In this document: piece after piece, positions 30,628 through 39,919 of the stretch
How positions within the stretch are numbered: position 1 is the first letter of the stretch
Layout: each line of letters opens with the position of its first letter
Assembly: GCA_030849465.1 (NCBI GenBank)
Contig: JARVLF010000020.1
Coordinates: forward strand, 1 to 64,000
Length of the DNA stretch: 64,000 nt
Direction of reading: 5' to 3'
Origin: Moesziomyces globuligerus
Taxonomy: Eukaryota > Basidiomycota > Ustilaginomycetes > Ustilaginales > Ustilaginaceae
Made by a program: the position numbers and the translations under genes
Notes under the pieces: generated by a model
Seen by the model: the letters and a program-made list of their open reading frames with translations, nothing else
Told to the model about the DNA's origin: nothing
The model's database searches: none

Positions 30628-31803
30628 ATGGCCGCCGCATCCTCCTCCAAGATGCAGCTCTTCTCTGCGGACGATGTGTCCAAGCACAACACCGCCACCG
30701 ACTGCTGGGTCATCCACCGCGGCAAGGTGTACGACGTCTCCGAGTTTGTCGAAGACCATCCGGGCGGTGACGATCTCATCCTCCGCTATGCCGGCAAGGA
30801 CATGGGCGAGATCATGGACGATCCGCAGGAGCACTCTCACTCTGACTCTGCCTACGAGCTGCTCGATGAGCACCTCATCGGTCGTCTGCCTACCTCGGAG
30901 GCCGAGAAGGAGGCGCTGAGCGAACGCGCTGCCAAGGGCGGCTACTCGGGCAAGGACGACTCGATCGTCATCACCGACGACTTTCACCCGGAGGAGACCG
31001 ACTTCTCCAACGACTACAAGGCGCACAAGTTCCTCGACCTCAACCAACCGCTCATGCCGCAGATGCTCCGCGCCAACTTCTCCAAGCAGTTTTACCTCGA
31101 GCAGGTCCACTCGCCTCGCCACCTCAAGAATCCGGCGCGCTTCTTCAACCAGGACTACCTCGAGATGTTTACGCGCACGCCCTGGTACGTCGTACCCATG
31201 GTGTGGCTGCCGATCGCCTCGGCCATCTTTTTCCGCGCGACGACGCAGTTTGCTGCCAAGCTCGCCGGCACGCCGCTCAGGGCGGCCACGTGGTACGAGG
31301 CGGCGTCCAAGCCGACGCAGTTCGAAACGGGTGTTTGGAGCATCGCGCTGACGCAGACGGCGATCTGCTGGGCGATTGGTGTGGTGATTTGGACGTTGCT
31401 CGAGTACGGTATCCACCGTTTCTTGTTCCACATCGACGACGTTTTGCCCGACAAGCCCATCTTTCTCACGCTCCACTTCCTCCTGCATGGCGTACACCAC
31501 TATCTGCCCATGGATAGGTTGCGATTGGTCATGCCACCGCTGCTGTTCTTTGTGCTCAGCTATCCTTTCACCCAGCTCGCCCATGTGCTCTTCCCTACCG
31601 CCGTCGCAAACGGTATCATCGCCGGCGCCTTTTCCATGTACGTCGTCTACGACTGCATGCACTACGCTCTCCACCACACAAAACTGCCTCAGTACCTCAA
31701 AAACATGAAGCAGTACCACCTCGAACACCACTACAAGAACTTTGAACTCGGCTTTGGCGTCACTTCCAAGGTCTGGGACTACGTTTTTGGCACCCAGCTC
31801 TAA
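30628..31803 (+). CDS. SCS7: Sphingolipid alpha-hydroxylase (fatty acid 2-hydroxylase)
   Basis: The enzyme adds a hydroxyl at C-2 of the very-long-chain fatty acid of ceramide, in the ER membrane, with electrons from its own cytochrome b5 domain. The 391-residue product has the b5 domain first (about 9-88), with heme-ligand motif HPGG at 44-47 and a second histidine in the EHSHSDSAYELL block. The four-helix membrane hydroxylase domain (about 195-391) has the expected histidine clusters: GIHRFLFH, LHFLLHGVHHYLP, DCMHYALHH and KQYHLEHHYKN. These bind two metal ions in the fatty acid hydroxylase superfamily. Length and order match yeast Scs7. It is intronless; the start at 30628 (MAAASSSKMQLFSADDV) places the b5 domain at the usual distance. 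Confidence 0.95.
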   Translation: MAAASSSKMQLFSADDVSKHNTATDCWVIHRGKVYDVSEFVEDHPGGDDLILRYAGKDMGEIMDDPQEHSHSDSAYELLDEHLIGRLPTSEAEKEALSERAAKGGYSGKDDSIVITDDFHPEETDFSNDYKAHKFLDLNQPLMPQMLRANFSKQFYLEQVHSPRHLKNPARFFNQDYLEMFTRTPWYVVPMVWLPIASAIFFRATTQFAAKLAGTPLRAATWYEAASKPTQFETGVWSIALTQTAICWAIGVVIWTLLEYGIHRFLFHIDDVLPDKPIFLTLHFLLHGVHHYLPMDRLRLVMPPLLFFVLSYPFTQLAHVLFPTAVANGIIAGAFSMYVVYDCMHYALHHTKLPQYLKNMKQYHLEHHYKNFELGFGVTSKVWDYVFGTQL

Positions 31804-31903
31804 ACACATCTCTGCCTTGTATCACAACACGCTCCTTTTTTCTTAGCTCGATGCCATGTGTAAATAAACCGTCTGTTGTCTCTCTTGTTGGGTTGTGGTT
31901 TGG

Positions 31904-32257
31904 CTAGAGCAGAAGGTTGGTGGTGGTTTGGACCGTTGTGGTGGGACCGACGACGCGGAGGTTGAGACGGACGTCGTGTACGGTGGGCGAAGGCAGAAGT
32001 GCGAGGCAGGTGGCGAGGTCGTGGGCATGGCGTGCATCGACGCGCAGTACCGCATGCCACGATGCCTCGTCGGACGACGAAACACGCGACGACAGTACAT
32101 CCACATTGTACGCTCCGCCCGTAACGCCCATGGCGCCCTCCTGCGCCTGCTGCACCCACTCCATCACCAGCGTCGGTAGCACCGCCCCAATCCTCCCATT
32201 CGACCCCCGTCCGACCGAGACACAGAGTCCCAAATACCGCCACTCGCTCGGCTTCAT
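31904..32257 (-). CDS. POP8-like RNase P/MRP protein subunit
   Basis: The small protein (117 residues from the ATG at 32257) resembles the Pop8 branch of the Rpp14/Pop5 fold. It opens with PSEWRYLGLCVSV, has a helix (TLVMEWVQQAQEGAMGV), a YNVDVLSS strand, then WHAVLRVDARHAHDLATCLA and a final DVRLNLRVVG strand. Yeast Pop8 shows the same order, with EW-x-Y at the start and an IRV-x-x-x-D block in the middle. RNase P trims the 5' leader of pre-tRNA; MRP cleaves pre-rRNA. The frame is open upstream to an in-frame TGA, so the N-terminus could begin in an upstream exon; a 48-nt GTGCTG...GGGCAG intron would link it to an ATG near 32350, but its donor is weak. It lies 119 bp downstream of tRNase Z on the same strand. 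The identification is moderate and rests on pattern, not alignment. Confidence 0.5.
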   Translation of the reverse strand: MKPSEWRYLGLCVSVGRGSNGRIGAVLPTLVMEWVQQAQEGAMGVTGGAYNVDVLSSRVSSSDEASWHAVLRVDARHAHDLATCLALLPSPTVHDVRLNLRVVGPTTTVQTTTNLLL

Positions 32258-32376
32258 CCCCTTGCGCACGTACGCTTCCCTCGCACCTGCCCGAATTCAA
32301 GTGGACCAAAACAAGGCCTCGTCAGTAACAGCACGAAATGCCAAGGTCATCATCTGCCATTGAAGCAAAAGTTCAA

Positions 32377-35300
32377 CTACATACTGTCTGTCTTGGTCGG
32401 CTTGTGCTCCTCCATCTTCTCGTCGTTGGACGCAGCTACGACGCCCATCGTAGCACCCAGCGCCACCCCCTTGGCGCTCGAGCTGCCATTCGCCTGGCCT
32501 TTATCCTGTCGTGCGTTTGGCTTGCTGTTTGCGACCGCCGACGTCTTGCCGGTCGCGTCAGCCGACGCGTCCGCTGCCGCACCGCCATCGACGGCCGAAG
32601 CCACCTCGTCCTCTGCCTCGGTATCCGCGGCAAACAGCGCCTCCATCGCAGGCGTGTAGCTCTGGATGCGCTCGAAGCGACTCAGAGGGTAGGTCACCAT
32701 GTCAAACGCAAGCGCAATCGGCACGCGCCTGCCGTGCTGATCGTCGCTCATGGCGAAGAGCGACGAGCGCGCCATCTTGGGATACCGCTGCGAAAAGTGC
32801 GTCAGCAGCATGTTGGCTGCGCCCATCTCGTGCCCGACACGAATGGCCTCACCAAACGTCGAGTGGCCCTTGCCGATCGCCATCTCCAGCTCGCTGTCCT
32901 CCAGCGTCGCTTCGTGGATCAGCAGCGTACAGTCGCGACCGGCTGCGACCAGTTCCGGTGCAGGCCGCGTGTCGCCCGAGTAGGTGACCGACCAGCCCTC
33001 AGTGACGTGTCGCACCACGAGGCCGTAGCAGTGCGAGCCACGGTGTACCACGCGTGCAGTGTGGATCTGCGAGAGACCCGTGAGCTCTTTGATGCGCTCC
33101 ACGTGAGCCAGATGGTCGCGTCGCGCACGTTCGTCGCGGCTGCCCGAGGACGATGCAGCGCCGCTGGCGGAGGGGCTCGGATCGACGCCGGTCTTGTAGT
33201 CGAGGTGGTCGTTGAGCACCAGAATGACGTCCTCGTCCAATCCGAGTCGCTCGATGCACTCGTACTCCTCGAGGTAGTTGTGCACGAAACCGGTTGCGAC
33301 GAGGTACAGCGGCTGCTCCGGCTGCGGCTGCAGCTTCCTGCGTTCAAGCAGCAGACGGATAAGCCCGATGTGGTGATCTGCGTGGATGTGGCTGATGAAC
33401 AGGACGCGCAGATCACGCAGGATGTCGTCCACGTCCTGCTCCTTCAACGAGCCGCTTTCCGCCGCAGTTCCATCTCGTCGGCAGCCGAACTTGCGTCGAA
33501 GAAGACCGTACGTCGACTCGCCGGCGTCGAGCAGGATGTTGCCCGAGGTGGGCGTCTGGATCAGCGTCGAGATGACATTGCGATACTTGCTCGGTGCTGC
33601 GGATCCCGTGCCCAGCGTGGTCACCAGCACATCGTGCTCGGGGGCGACAGCAGCTTTGCCAGCTGAGCCGTCTTGATTCGCGGACTTGATGGTCTTGACG
33701 ACGTCGAGGTACTCTTGCCAGGCGAGCTTGCGCGCCTCCCGAAGCCGAACATTCCGCGCCACTCCGAGCTCGTCTGCGGCGCTCTCCTCGCCTGCAGCGA
33801 CGCCATTCGCTGGGGTCTGCGCCTTGGCCTTTCCATTGACGTTGGTGTTGTTCTTGGCCTTGGCTTTGGCGAGTTGTTGCAGTTGCTTCTCATCTTCCTC
33901 GGCGGTGTCGACCTCAAACGCAGCGAATGCTTCGGCTTCTTGCGAGAGCGCGGGCCAGTTGAAGTCGGGCGCGCCCGAGGCGTAGATGCGTGGCTCGCCG
34001 CGTGGATGTAATTGCAGCACCTGGTCCGCCTGGGCGGCTACGAGCTTGAGCGGGAAGGCGGCATCCGTGCGCGAGCCAGCAATTTTCGCGGACGGCGTGG
34101 CCAAGTCGGCGAGAGATACGCGAGGTGTGAGCTGATACTGGGGCACCTTGAACATGACGTCGTCGAGCTTGGAAAGTCGGAGCGGGATGGTGGCGCTGGA
34201 GGGATACATGAGCTTGTTGGCGCAGACGTCCGAGTTTGCAATGATGTGGTTGCAGTCGGGACCGAAGCGTCGCATCCAGGATCGGTAGCGCTCGTCTTGA
34301 AGCACGTCGAGCGGGACGGAGTGGACGATGGCATGGGGAATACGAGCCTGCTCCTTGCCGGTGTGCTGGTTGGCCTCTGCTGTGTAAGGTTCAAAGGAGG
34401 AGGCTACGTCGTCGGTGAGCAGATGATCAAGGTAGGCGATGGATGGGAGGTACATGTGAAAGACGACGGCGCCGGCACGAGAGGGACCCATGACATCGGC
34501 AGAGCGAACGAGGACCTCTTCGAGGTCGTTCCAGGCAGCCGGAGTCGATTCTTGCTCCGTGCCGTTGGGCTGGGGCCTGCCTTTGGTTGGCTTGGGCTTT
34601 GCCTTGGATCCCGGACCGCGCGAAGCAGCCCTCTGGTTCTGCATCCATTTCTGTCTCTGGTCATGCGGCATGGAGGACCAGGAGGTGGGACGCTTGAGCG
34701 TGATGTCTTCGCCTCTGGTGAGGGCGGCGAAGGAAGGGCCTGGGGGTACGCCAGCTTGCGCGGCCTTTACGGGGTCGAACTTGCCGCGCTGGGCGTGGGC
34801 CTCGCAAATGTAAGCAAGCACGGGCGCCTGACCACCGTCGGCCGGGTCGAATCGGTCTTGCGATGTGACACGATGATCGAGCTGAGGCTTGGGCAAGAGG
34901 CGCATGACGAAGGCTGGAGAGAGAGGCGGACGCCATGCAGTGGGTGTGCGAGGGGAGTTGGAAGCGGGGAGCTGAGGAGTGCTGGCATCATGCATCTCGA
35001 TATCCTCGAGCGAGGGGGCAAGCTTCGAGGTCGGGGCGGCGTCGGACGTGGTTTGGTGTTGCTGTTGACGTTTGCGAAGGAGGGAATCGTTGAAAATGCT
35101 ATCGGAGACGAGCTGGATCCAGGCGTGTGCTTCTTGGCCTTGTAGCTTGGACGGGTCGAAGTAAGGTTTGCGCCAGAGCTGGTCGATCTTGTCCACAGTA
35201 GCCTGGGAAGGATGGTGAGAGTGTGGCTGGGTGAGCTTGGGCTTCTTTGATGGTCTTTGAGCTGCGTCTGCTGGGAGGAGAGGGACGGCGTAGATGGCGA

Positions 35301-35886
35301 GGTTGTCGTCGCTAAAGATGGGGGCGAGGGCATTGGACGAGTTGGCTGCAGACGGTGCGGCGGTGCTCGACGAGGATGGGTTGCGTGGGTTGCATGGAAT
35401 CTCATGGATGTTGAGCTTCATGATATCTCTCTTTGCGTAGGAGCGCATTGTTGCGAGGGCGTAGCGCAGCCCCTCGGGGCCATGAACAGATTCGCTCGTG
35501 CGCTGTCCGTCTGCCATGGACATGAGGACGCCGGGAAGGCCGCCGATGGCCTCCCATCCGACGCGGGAGACAAAGACATTGGAGACTCGGCTGAGGTTTG
35601 CCTTGCGCTGAGTGGAGGATCTGGAGGTACCCTCTCCTACGTTGAAGAGGTAGCGATCTGCGCCGAGCTGAAGGACGACGGGAGGGAGGACGTTGGTGTC
35701 CGAGGAGGGGACGTGAAGCACTCGAAGGTCGGCGAGCATGGTGCGATGCTGATGCGGCGTGCGGATGAAAAGAGAGAGGTCGGTGGATGACGAGCGCGCG
35801 AGTATGCCTGGAAAGAGCGTGGACTGTGTGCGAGCCTTGGCAAGCAGAGGAGGCGGAGCGATGGATGAGAGGCGTGGCCACCACAT
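32377..35886 (-). CDS. TRZ1: tRNase Z, long form
   Basis: tRNase Z cuts the 3' trailer from pre-tRNA so that CCA can be added; fungal long forms act in nucleus and mitochondria. The 1169-residue protein has the two-lobe long-form layout. The N-terminal lobe keeps the fold but not the catalytic histidines (LFNVGEGTSRSSTQRKA near residue 80). The C-terminal lobe is catalytic: H833-I-H835-A-D837-H838 (the HxHxDH zinc motif), a preceding TLGTGSAAPSKYRNVISTL block, and a later VTYSGDTRP motif. The first 49 residues are Arg/Ser-rich and nearly lack acids, like a mitochondrial presequence; M50 (at 35739) begins the conserved MLADLRVLHVPSSD. Two starts could thus give mitochondrial and nuclear forms. 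Large disordered inserts (KPKPTKGRPQPNG, AKAKAKNNTNVNG) explain the length, above the usual 830-930. It is intronless and followed by the POP8-like gene. Confidence 0.95.
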   Translation of the reverse strand: MWWPRLSSIAPPPLLAKARTQSTLFPGILARSSSTDLSLFIRTPHQHRTMLADLRVLHVPSSDTNVLPPVVLQLGADRYLFNVGEGTSRSSTQRKANLSRVSNVFVSRVGWEAIGGLPGVLMSMADGQRTSESVHGPEGLRYALATMRSYAKRDIMKLNIHEIPCNPRNPSSSSTAAPSAANSSNALAPIFSDDNLAIYAVPLLPADAAQRPSKKPKLTQPHSHHPSQATVDKIDQLWRKPYFDPSKLQGQEAHAWIQLVSDSIFNDSLLRKRQQQHQTTSDAAPTSKLAPSLEDIEMHDASTPQLPASNSPRTPTAWRPPLSPAFVMRLLPKPQLDHRVTSQDRFDPADGGQAPVLAYICEAHAQRGKFDPVKAAQAGVPPGPSFAALTRGEDITLKRPTSWSSMPHDQRQKWMQNQRAASRGPGSKAKPKPTKGRPQPNGTEQESTPAAWNDLEEVLVRSADVMGPSRAGAVVFHMYLPSIAYLDHLLTDDVASSFEPYTAEANQHTGKEQARIPHAIVHSVPLDVLQDERYRSWMRRFGPDCNHIIANSDVCANKLMYPSSATIPLRLSKLDDVMFKVPQYQLTPRVSLADLATPSAKIAGSRTDAAFPLKLVAAQADQVLQLHPRGEPRIYASGAPDFNWPALSQEAEAFAAFEVDTAEEDEKQLQQLAKAKAKNNTNVNGKAKAQTPANGVAAGEESAADELGVARNVRLREARKLAWQEYLDVVKTIKSANQDGSAGKAAVAPEHDVLVTTLGTGSAAPSKYRNVISTLIQTPTSGNILLDAGESTYGLLRRKFGCRRDGTAAESGSLKEQDVDDILRDLRVLFISHIHADHHIGLIRLLLERRKLQPQPEQPLYLVATGFVHNYLEEYECIERLGLDEDVILVLNDHLDYKTGVDPSPSASGAASSSGSRDERARRDHLAHVERIKELTGLSQIHTARVVHRGSHCYGLVVRHVTEGWSVTYSGDTRPAPELVAAGRDCTLLIHEATLEDSELEMAIGKGHSTFGEAIRVGHEMGAANMLLTHFSQRYPKMARSSLFAMSDDQHGRRVPIALAFDMVTYPLSRFERIQSYTPAMEALFAADTEAEDEVASAVDGGAAADASADATGKTSAVANSKPNARQDKGQANGSSSAKGVALGATMGVVAASNDEKMEEHKPTKTDSM

Positions 35887-36925
35887 ACGCTGTCAGACTG
35901 CAGAAGCGGATTGGGCGCCCTGGCTTGCGATGCCGCTGCCGCTAGCTAGCCGCGTTGTTGAGAAGGAAAGGAGGAACAAGCAGAGTCTATGGTGTGGTGA
36001 AGAAGCGAATTCGGGCGATCATGACCGAGCGTGTTGAGCACTGAGCTGAAGGGCGGGTGGGATGATGGCGGTTGGAAGAAGTGACGAAGAAGAAGAAATC
36101 ATGGCGGCAAGCGGCGTTGGCCAGACTAGTCAGGGTCTCGAGCTGTCTCGAGCTGCTGTGCCTGTCTGCTGCGTAAATTTTCGGAAGAATGGTCGCTGTG
36201 AGCTAGGCAAGTGGAATTTTTGACGAGTCGAGTCGAGTGGAGGTTGCGCCGGCCAAGCAGTGCAGAGCTGAGCCGAAAAGATGCAGCGCTGTCTTTGACT
36301 GCGCCGCTCGGGTGATCCGTAACCTAGCACTCACACTTTGCAGACCGTCAAGAATCGTGAGGCAATCACTCGAGCTTTATCGCAATCACATGGAATGGGC
36401 CTCGGACCAAGCCAAAGCGGAAAGGGGAGAGCCAAATGAACAAACGAAAGAGAGAGAGAGAGAGAGAGGCTCAGCTTGGAGGCAACATCGACTGAAGTGC
36501 GGCGGTTAAGGCGGCTCGGATGAGTCGTCTCGTGTCGCCCCGTTGATTCAGCAAACGCAGCGGCACCTCCGAACGGCACTTCCGAACGGCACTTCCGAAC
36601 GGCACTTCCGAACGGCACTTCCGAACGCAAAGGGATCATTGCAACCTCGCTTTCATTTCGCACACCGTTGTCTAGCAAATGCGTCGGCATCTCCGCCTTG
36701 GAGCGCAAAGGGCCAGTGCACGGATGAGAATGCAATAACAAAGGGAAGCGTGATCATACAGCAGAGCTGATTGCGCCACGCTGCCTCGACGTGTCATTGA
36801 GCTCATCCATCCAATCTGCGCCCTTTCTTCTCCCCTTTGGCTCGATCCTTTCATGACCTCGAGCTTCCAGTGCCAGCTTTCGCTCTCCACCACCACAATA
36901 CTGACACCTCAATTTACGATCAGCC
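35887..36925. other. Intergenic region with short tandem repeats
   Basis: About 1 kb between divergently transcribed genes (TRZ1 and the orphan at 36926). It holds a (GA)n tract at 36448-36468 and a 13-nt tandem array at 36571-36628. No gene or RNA is visible. Confidence 0.5.
36571..36628. repeat. 13-nt tandem repeat
   Basis: Four near-perfect copies of GAACGGCACTTCC in a row, followed by a partial copy. The core TTCCGAAC also occurs, doubled, at 60559-60577. Confidence 0.85.
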
Positions 36926-37702
36926 ATGTCTACCAGGCTTCTTCACCTGGCCTCCTCTTCTCTAGCCGGTTCCGTCACATATGCTCATCTCAAGAACGGC
37001 ACCATCGTCCGCGACGGCCAGCGTCTCGATCCCTCGGCCGTCTCAGACGACGACATTGACCATAGATTCTGCGGCGCAAGCGTCTTCGCAAGGACTTTGC
37101 AGAACAATGGCAACGTCTTTCTCACCAGTTCAGACAGCCGGCTGCGCGCCTTGAAACGCCTACTCCGCTCCAACGACAGGTCGGAGACGTCGACCAATTG
37201 GTCCCACTACACGATGGAGCACCCATGGATCCTTGACACCTTCTGCCTCCTCGACTACCAAGTCATGCCGATTCAGCCCGATCCACTCGCACACTTCAAG
37301 TTGGTCACCGCTCAGGGCACCGAAAGACTCCCACGTCCTCCGCTCAGCATCCTCGTTCACTCGCTCCGCTCCGACCTCAGCGCGCTCTCGGAACTACTTC
37401 GCCGCGATCTTTGCACCGAGCTTTGTCCGGACAAGATCCACGAGCACCCCGCCGAGTTCTTCCGGCAGCGGCTCAGGGTCATCTGTGCCATTCAGAACTT
37501 GAGCGCCGAGCACTCGCTTGTGCTCGCGCCCCACGACCATGCCTTCCTCTACAGATCATGCGCAGTCTGCGTGCTCTACGACCCAGAGATCATCCGCTTC
37601 TCCCGAGACCTCCACTGCATCTTGCTCAGAATCTTCCACGCAGATCGCATCAAGCCTCCTTCATGTCGTCTCTTCACGCCGCTGCACGAATTGCTTGTCT
37701 AG
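36926..37702 (+). CDS. Unrecognised 258-residue protein
   Basis: I do not recognise a family. The intronless frame begins at a good ATG (CAGCCATGTC). The N-terminus (MSTRLLHLASSSLAGSVTYA) is mildly hydrophobic with an early Arg, so it might be a weak signal or mitochondrial peptide. The body is alpha-helical in character, with Leu/Arg-rich segments (RLRALKRLLRSN, LRSDLSALSELLRRDL) and several scattered cysteines (DTFCLLDY, ELCPDK, CAVCVLY, LHCILLRIFH). It has the GC-rich codon style of the neighbours, which supports it being real. There is no clear membrane helix and no catalytic signature. It lies between TRZ1 and a secreted-protein gene, and could be lineage-specific. Confidence 0.55.
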   Translation: MSTRLLHLASSSLAGSVTYAHLKNGTIVRDGQRLDPSAVSDDDIDHRFCGASVFARTLQNNGNVFLTSSDSRLRALKRLLRSNDRSETSTNWSHYTMEHPWILDTFCLLDYQVMPIQPDPLAHFKLVTAQGTERLPRPPLSILVHSLRSDLSALSELLRRDLCTELCPDKIHEHPAEFFRQRLRVICAIQNLSAEHSLVLAPHDHAFLYRSCAVCVLYDPEIIRFSRDLHCILLRIFHADRIKPPSCRLFTPLHELLV

Positions 37703-38209
37703 GACATGGCCGATGGGCGGAGAGCGAGTAGCAAGCAATGCAATTTCTCGTCTCATCTGGCCACATGATCCTGGCGCCCACTCCTTGAGGCTATGCTTCT
37801 ACGGTAGAGCCCACATCGACCGGCGTGTGCAAGTACAGCTCTCACGGTGCCCACAATACCACCGGACATGTCCGCTTCACTTGCGCCCAAGTCGCCGCTC
37901 AGCAAGATGCACAACCTCCGTCCTGCAGCTAGTCTCGTCGCAGCGCCGCGACGTCATATGCTGCAAACCCACACTTGCGATCCCACCGTCCACTCGTCCC
38001 ACCTCGGTACCTCGATTCCGACGGGACCGAACGACGTCCGTCTGATTGAGGCACGATGGAACGTTCCGTTCTCTTTGGTGAAGAGTGTTCATTTGGCTTG
38101 GGTGGAGCAGGCGTGGATCTTTCAGCCATATAAACCGGCTAGAGTGGTTGGATTGTCGTCCACACTAGCCCCATTACGCTTTACGACTGACGAGGGATCG
38201 ACGGTGATC
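37703..38209. other. Intergenic, promoter of the secreted-protein gene
   Basis: This is 507 bp between two genes on the same strand. A TATA box is at 38129-38134. Nothing else is recognisable. Confidence 0.5.
38129..38134 (+). promoter_or_regulatory. TATA box of the secreted cysteine-free protein gene
   Basis: CCATATAAACC lies 76-81 bp upstream of the ATG at 38210, a distance suited to a short leader. Few genes in this window have such a clear TATA element, so this one is probably regulated. Confidence 0.55.
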
Positions 38210-38880
38210 ATGAAGACGACGCTGCTGGCTTGCATCTTTTCCACCGCTGTGTTTCTTTTCCTTGCTCTAGCTCAGGTGGGAGTGGCGTATGAGGATCCCG
38301 AAGCGGTAGAGGCTCGTCGGGTGCAGACGCAGAGGTTGAACTTTCGGCAGGAGTATCGCGAAGCGTATCCGCTCAATCTCGTGCGCTATCCCGAACCACG
38401 CGAGTCGATCCTTCTCGACCGTTACCCTCGAGCGATCTCGGGTCCTGCGGCTGAGATCATGGATCATGGCATGGAATTTTCCCGTAAGCAACTCCGTCAC
38501 CTTTGTTCTCGTCTCATTCCCCGGAGTGGAGCTGACAGACACTGACTACTCTGAGTTGTGTTGGGGTAGCGAATCGGATGTCTCAGAAGTTGGGACGGAT
38601 CAACAACGAGGCTCGTAGGTTGTTGCTGAGCTCGCTGCATCCCGAGATGGTACAGCATCAGTCGCAGGCGATTCGTCAACGTCACCTCTACATCTTTACC
38701 GCCCTTGCAGCTTGGACGAGCGAGCATATCGAGCAACTTGCCGATCGTATCGGACAACGCACTGCCAACGCTCATCTCGGCTTCTTCCGTAGAGTCCGTG
38801 ACCTCGCCCAAGTCGGTGTCCCCATACCGACCACCTTCATCGGACCCATCGATATCCTCCGACACGCTCCACCCGCTTGA
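38210..38880 (+). CDS. Small secreted cysteine-free protein (effector candidate)
   Basis: Exons are 38210-38483 and 38570-38880; the intron is 86 nt with a GTAAGC donor and GGGTAG acceptor. The 194-residue product starts with a strong signal peptide (MKTTLLACIFSTAVFLFLAL, cleavage near residue 26 before YEDPEAVEARR). The mature part is highly charged and Arg-rich, has no cysteine, and looks helical (NEARRLLLSSLHPEMV, LYIFTALAAWTSEHIEQLAD). I see no known domain, no GPI signal and no ER-retention tail. Splicing restores one frame across PNRMSQKLGR, so the unspliced frame would lose over half the protein. A TATA box lies 76 bp upstream. Secretion, small size and lack of a family fit a smut effector, but this is inference only. 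Confidence 0.75.
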
Positions 38881-39031
38881 GCGCGCCCCGCGTTGACCTC
38901 GCGCCGTTCTCGCGCCGTTGACGCATCGCTCGAACCTAACCTTCTAGCCATTTGGGTGCCGAACATCGATCCAACCCTTCCTCCCACGCCAATTTTAGGC
39001 TTGAAAGCTCATGCTTTCTTTCTTTTCCTTC

Positions 39032-39071
39032 AGTGTAGAAGTGTAGAAGTGTAGAAGTGTAGAAGTGTAGA
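39032..39071. repeat. 8-nt tandem repeat (AGTGTAGA)n
   Basis: Five copies of AGTGTAGA lie between the secreted-protein gene and the large protein gene. Confidence 0.85.
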
Positions 39072-39353
39072 TGAAGTGAATGGTTGTCGGTGCCTGAACG
39101 CACAGCTTGATCGAACCAAAGATGAAGCGCTTGGGTTTTTTTTCTTCGGGAAGGTTCATGCTTCGATGGTCGACTTTTGACAGTGCGTCTGTGGGGGATG
39201 GAAGGAGATTGAGGGGATGAAGCTTGCGGGGAGCATGGGAGCATGTTTTTACAGGTTGGGGATGTGGTGGGATACGATTTTGACTGCGGGGCAAAGCAAT
39301 CACAGAATAGGAGTGTTTGTATTGGTTCGGAAAGAGCAAAGTTCGGACGCAGA

Positions 39354-39462
39354 CGATAGCCCTCGATAGCCCTCGATAGCCCTGAACAATCCTGAACAGT
39401 GCCGAATAGTCCTAAACGATGCCGAATGGTGACGAAAGATGCCAAACTGCCGAAAGATGCCG
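39354..39462. repeat. Degenerate 10-nt-period array
   Basis: Three exact copies of CGATAGCCCT (39354-39383) run into eight diverged units (GAACAATCCT, GAACAGTGCC, GAATAGTCCT and so on) that keep the 10-nt step except for one 9-nt unit. Confidence 0.75.
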
Positions 39463-39919
39463 AGGTTTTTTGGGCCTCGACAGGCCATGGCGCCGGTTTT
39501 CCAACATCGTTTTCCAACTTCGTTTGGTGACATGCGCGCATCGACTTTGCATCATGCCCTTGACCCGCGCTCATAGCCGGAACACCCCCACCCCCCAATC
39601 TCCGCCGCTCGACAACTCAACCATCGTCAACCAACCTTAAACAACGCCCCGGCCTTCCTTCTCATATGCTGTCTGAGAAAGTCAATGACTCTTACGGTTC
39701 CACCTCTTGAAACATCTCCCTCTTGCCCACCAAAAAGCCGTGTCTAGTAACTCGCATTGCACAGCCAAGCATCTCCCAAAACAACCTCCCGCCCTAAACA
39801 CACCCAACTCAGACCACACACCAATCCAGCTCAGCATTGAAGGAAAACTAGAACATTGCAAATCGGCTTTCGTTTGTGCACACGTCCAAACCATCCGAGC
39901 TCACCGCGGCGAGCGGAGA

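Larger units (their letters stand above)
38881..39919. other. Intergenic region with 8-nt and 10-nt tandem arrays
   Basis: About 1 kb between convergent genes. It holds an 8-nt array at 39032-39071 and a 10-nt-periodic array at 39354-39462. No gene is visible. Confidence 0.55.

Noticed and set aside
30538..31809. 423-codon frame antisense to SCS7
   Set aside because: Shadow of SCS7. No recognisable content.
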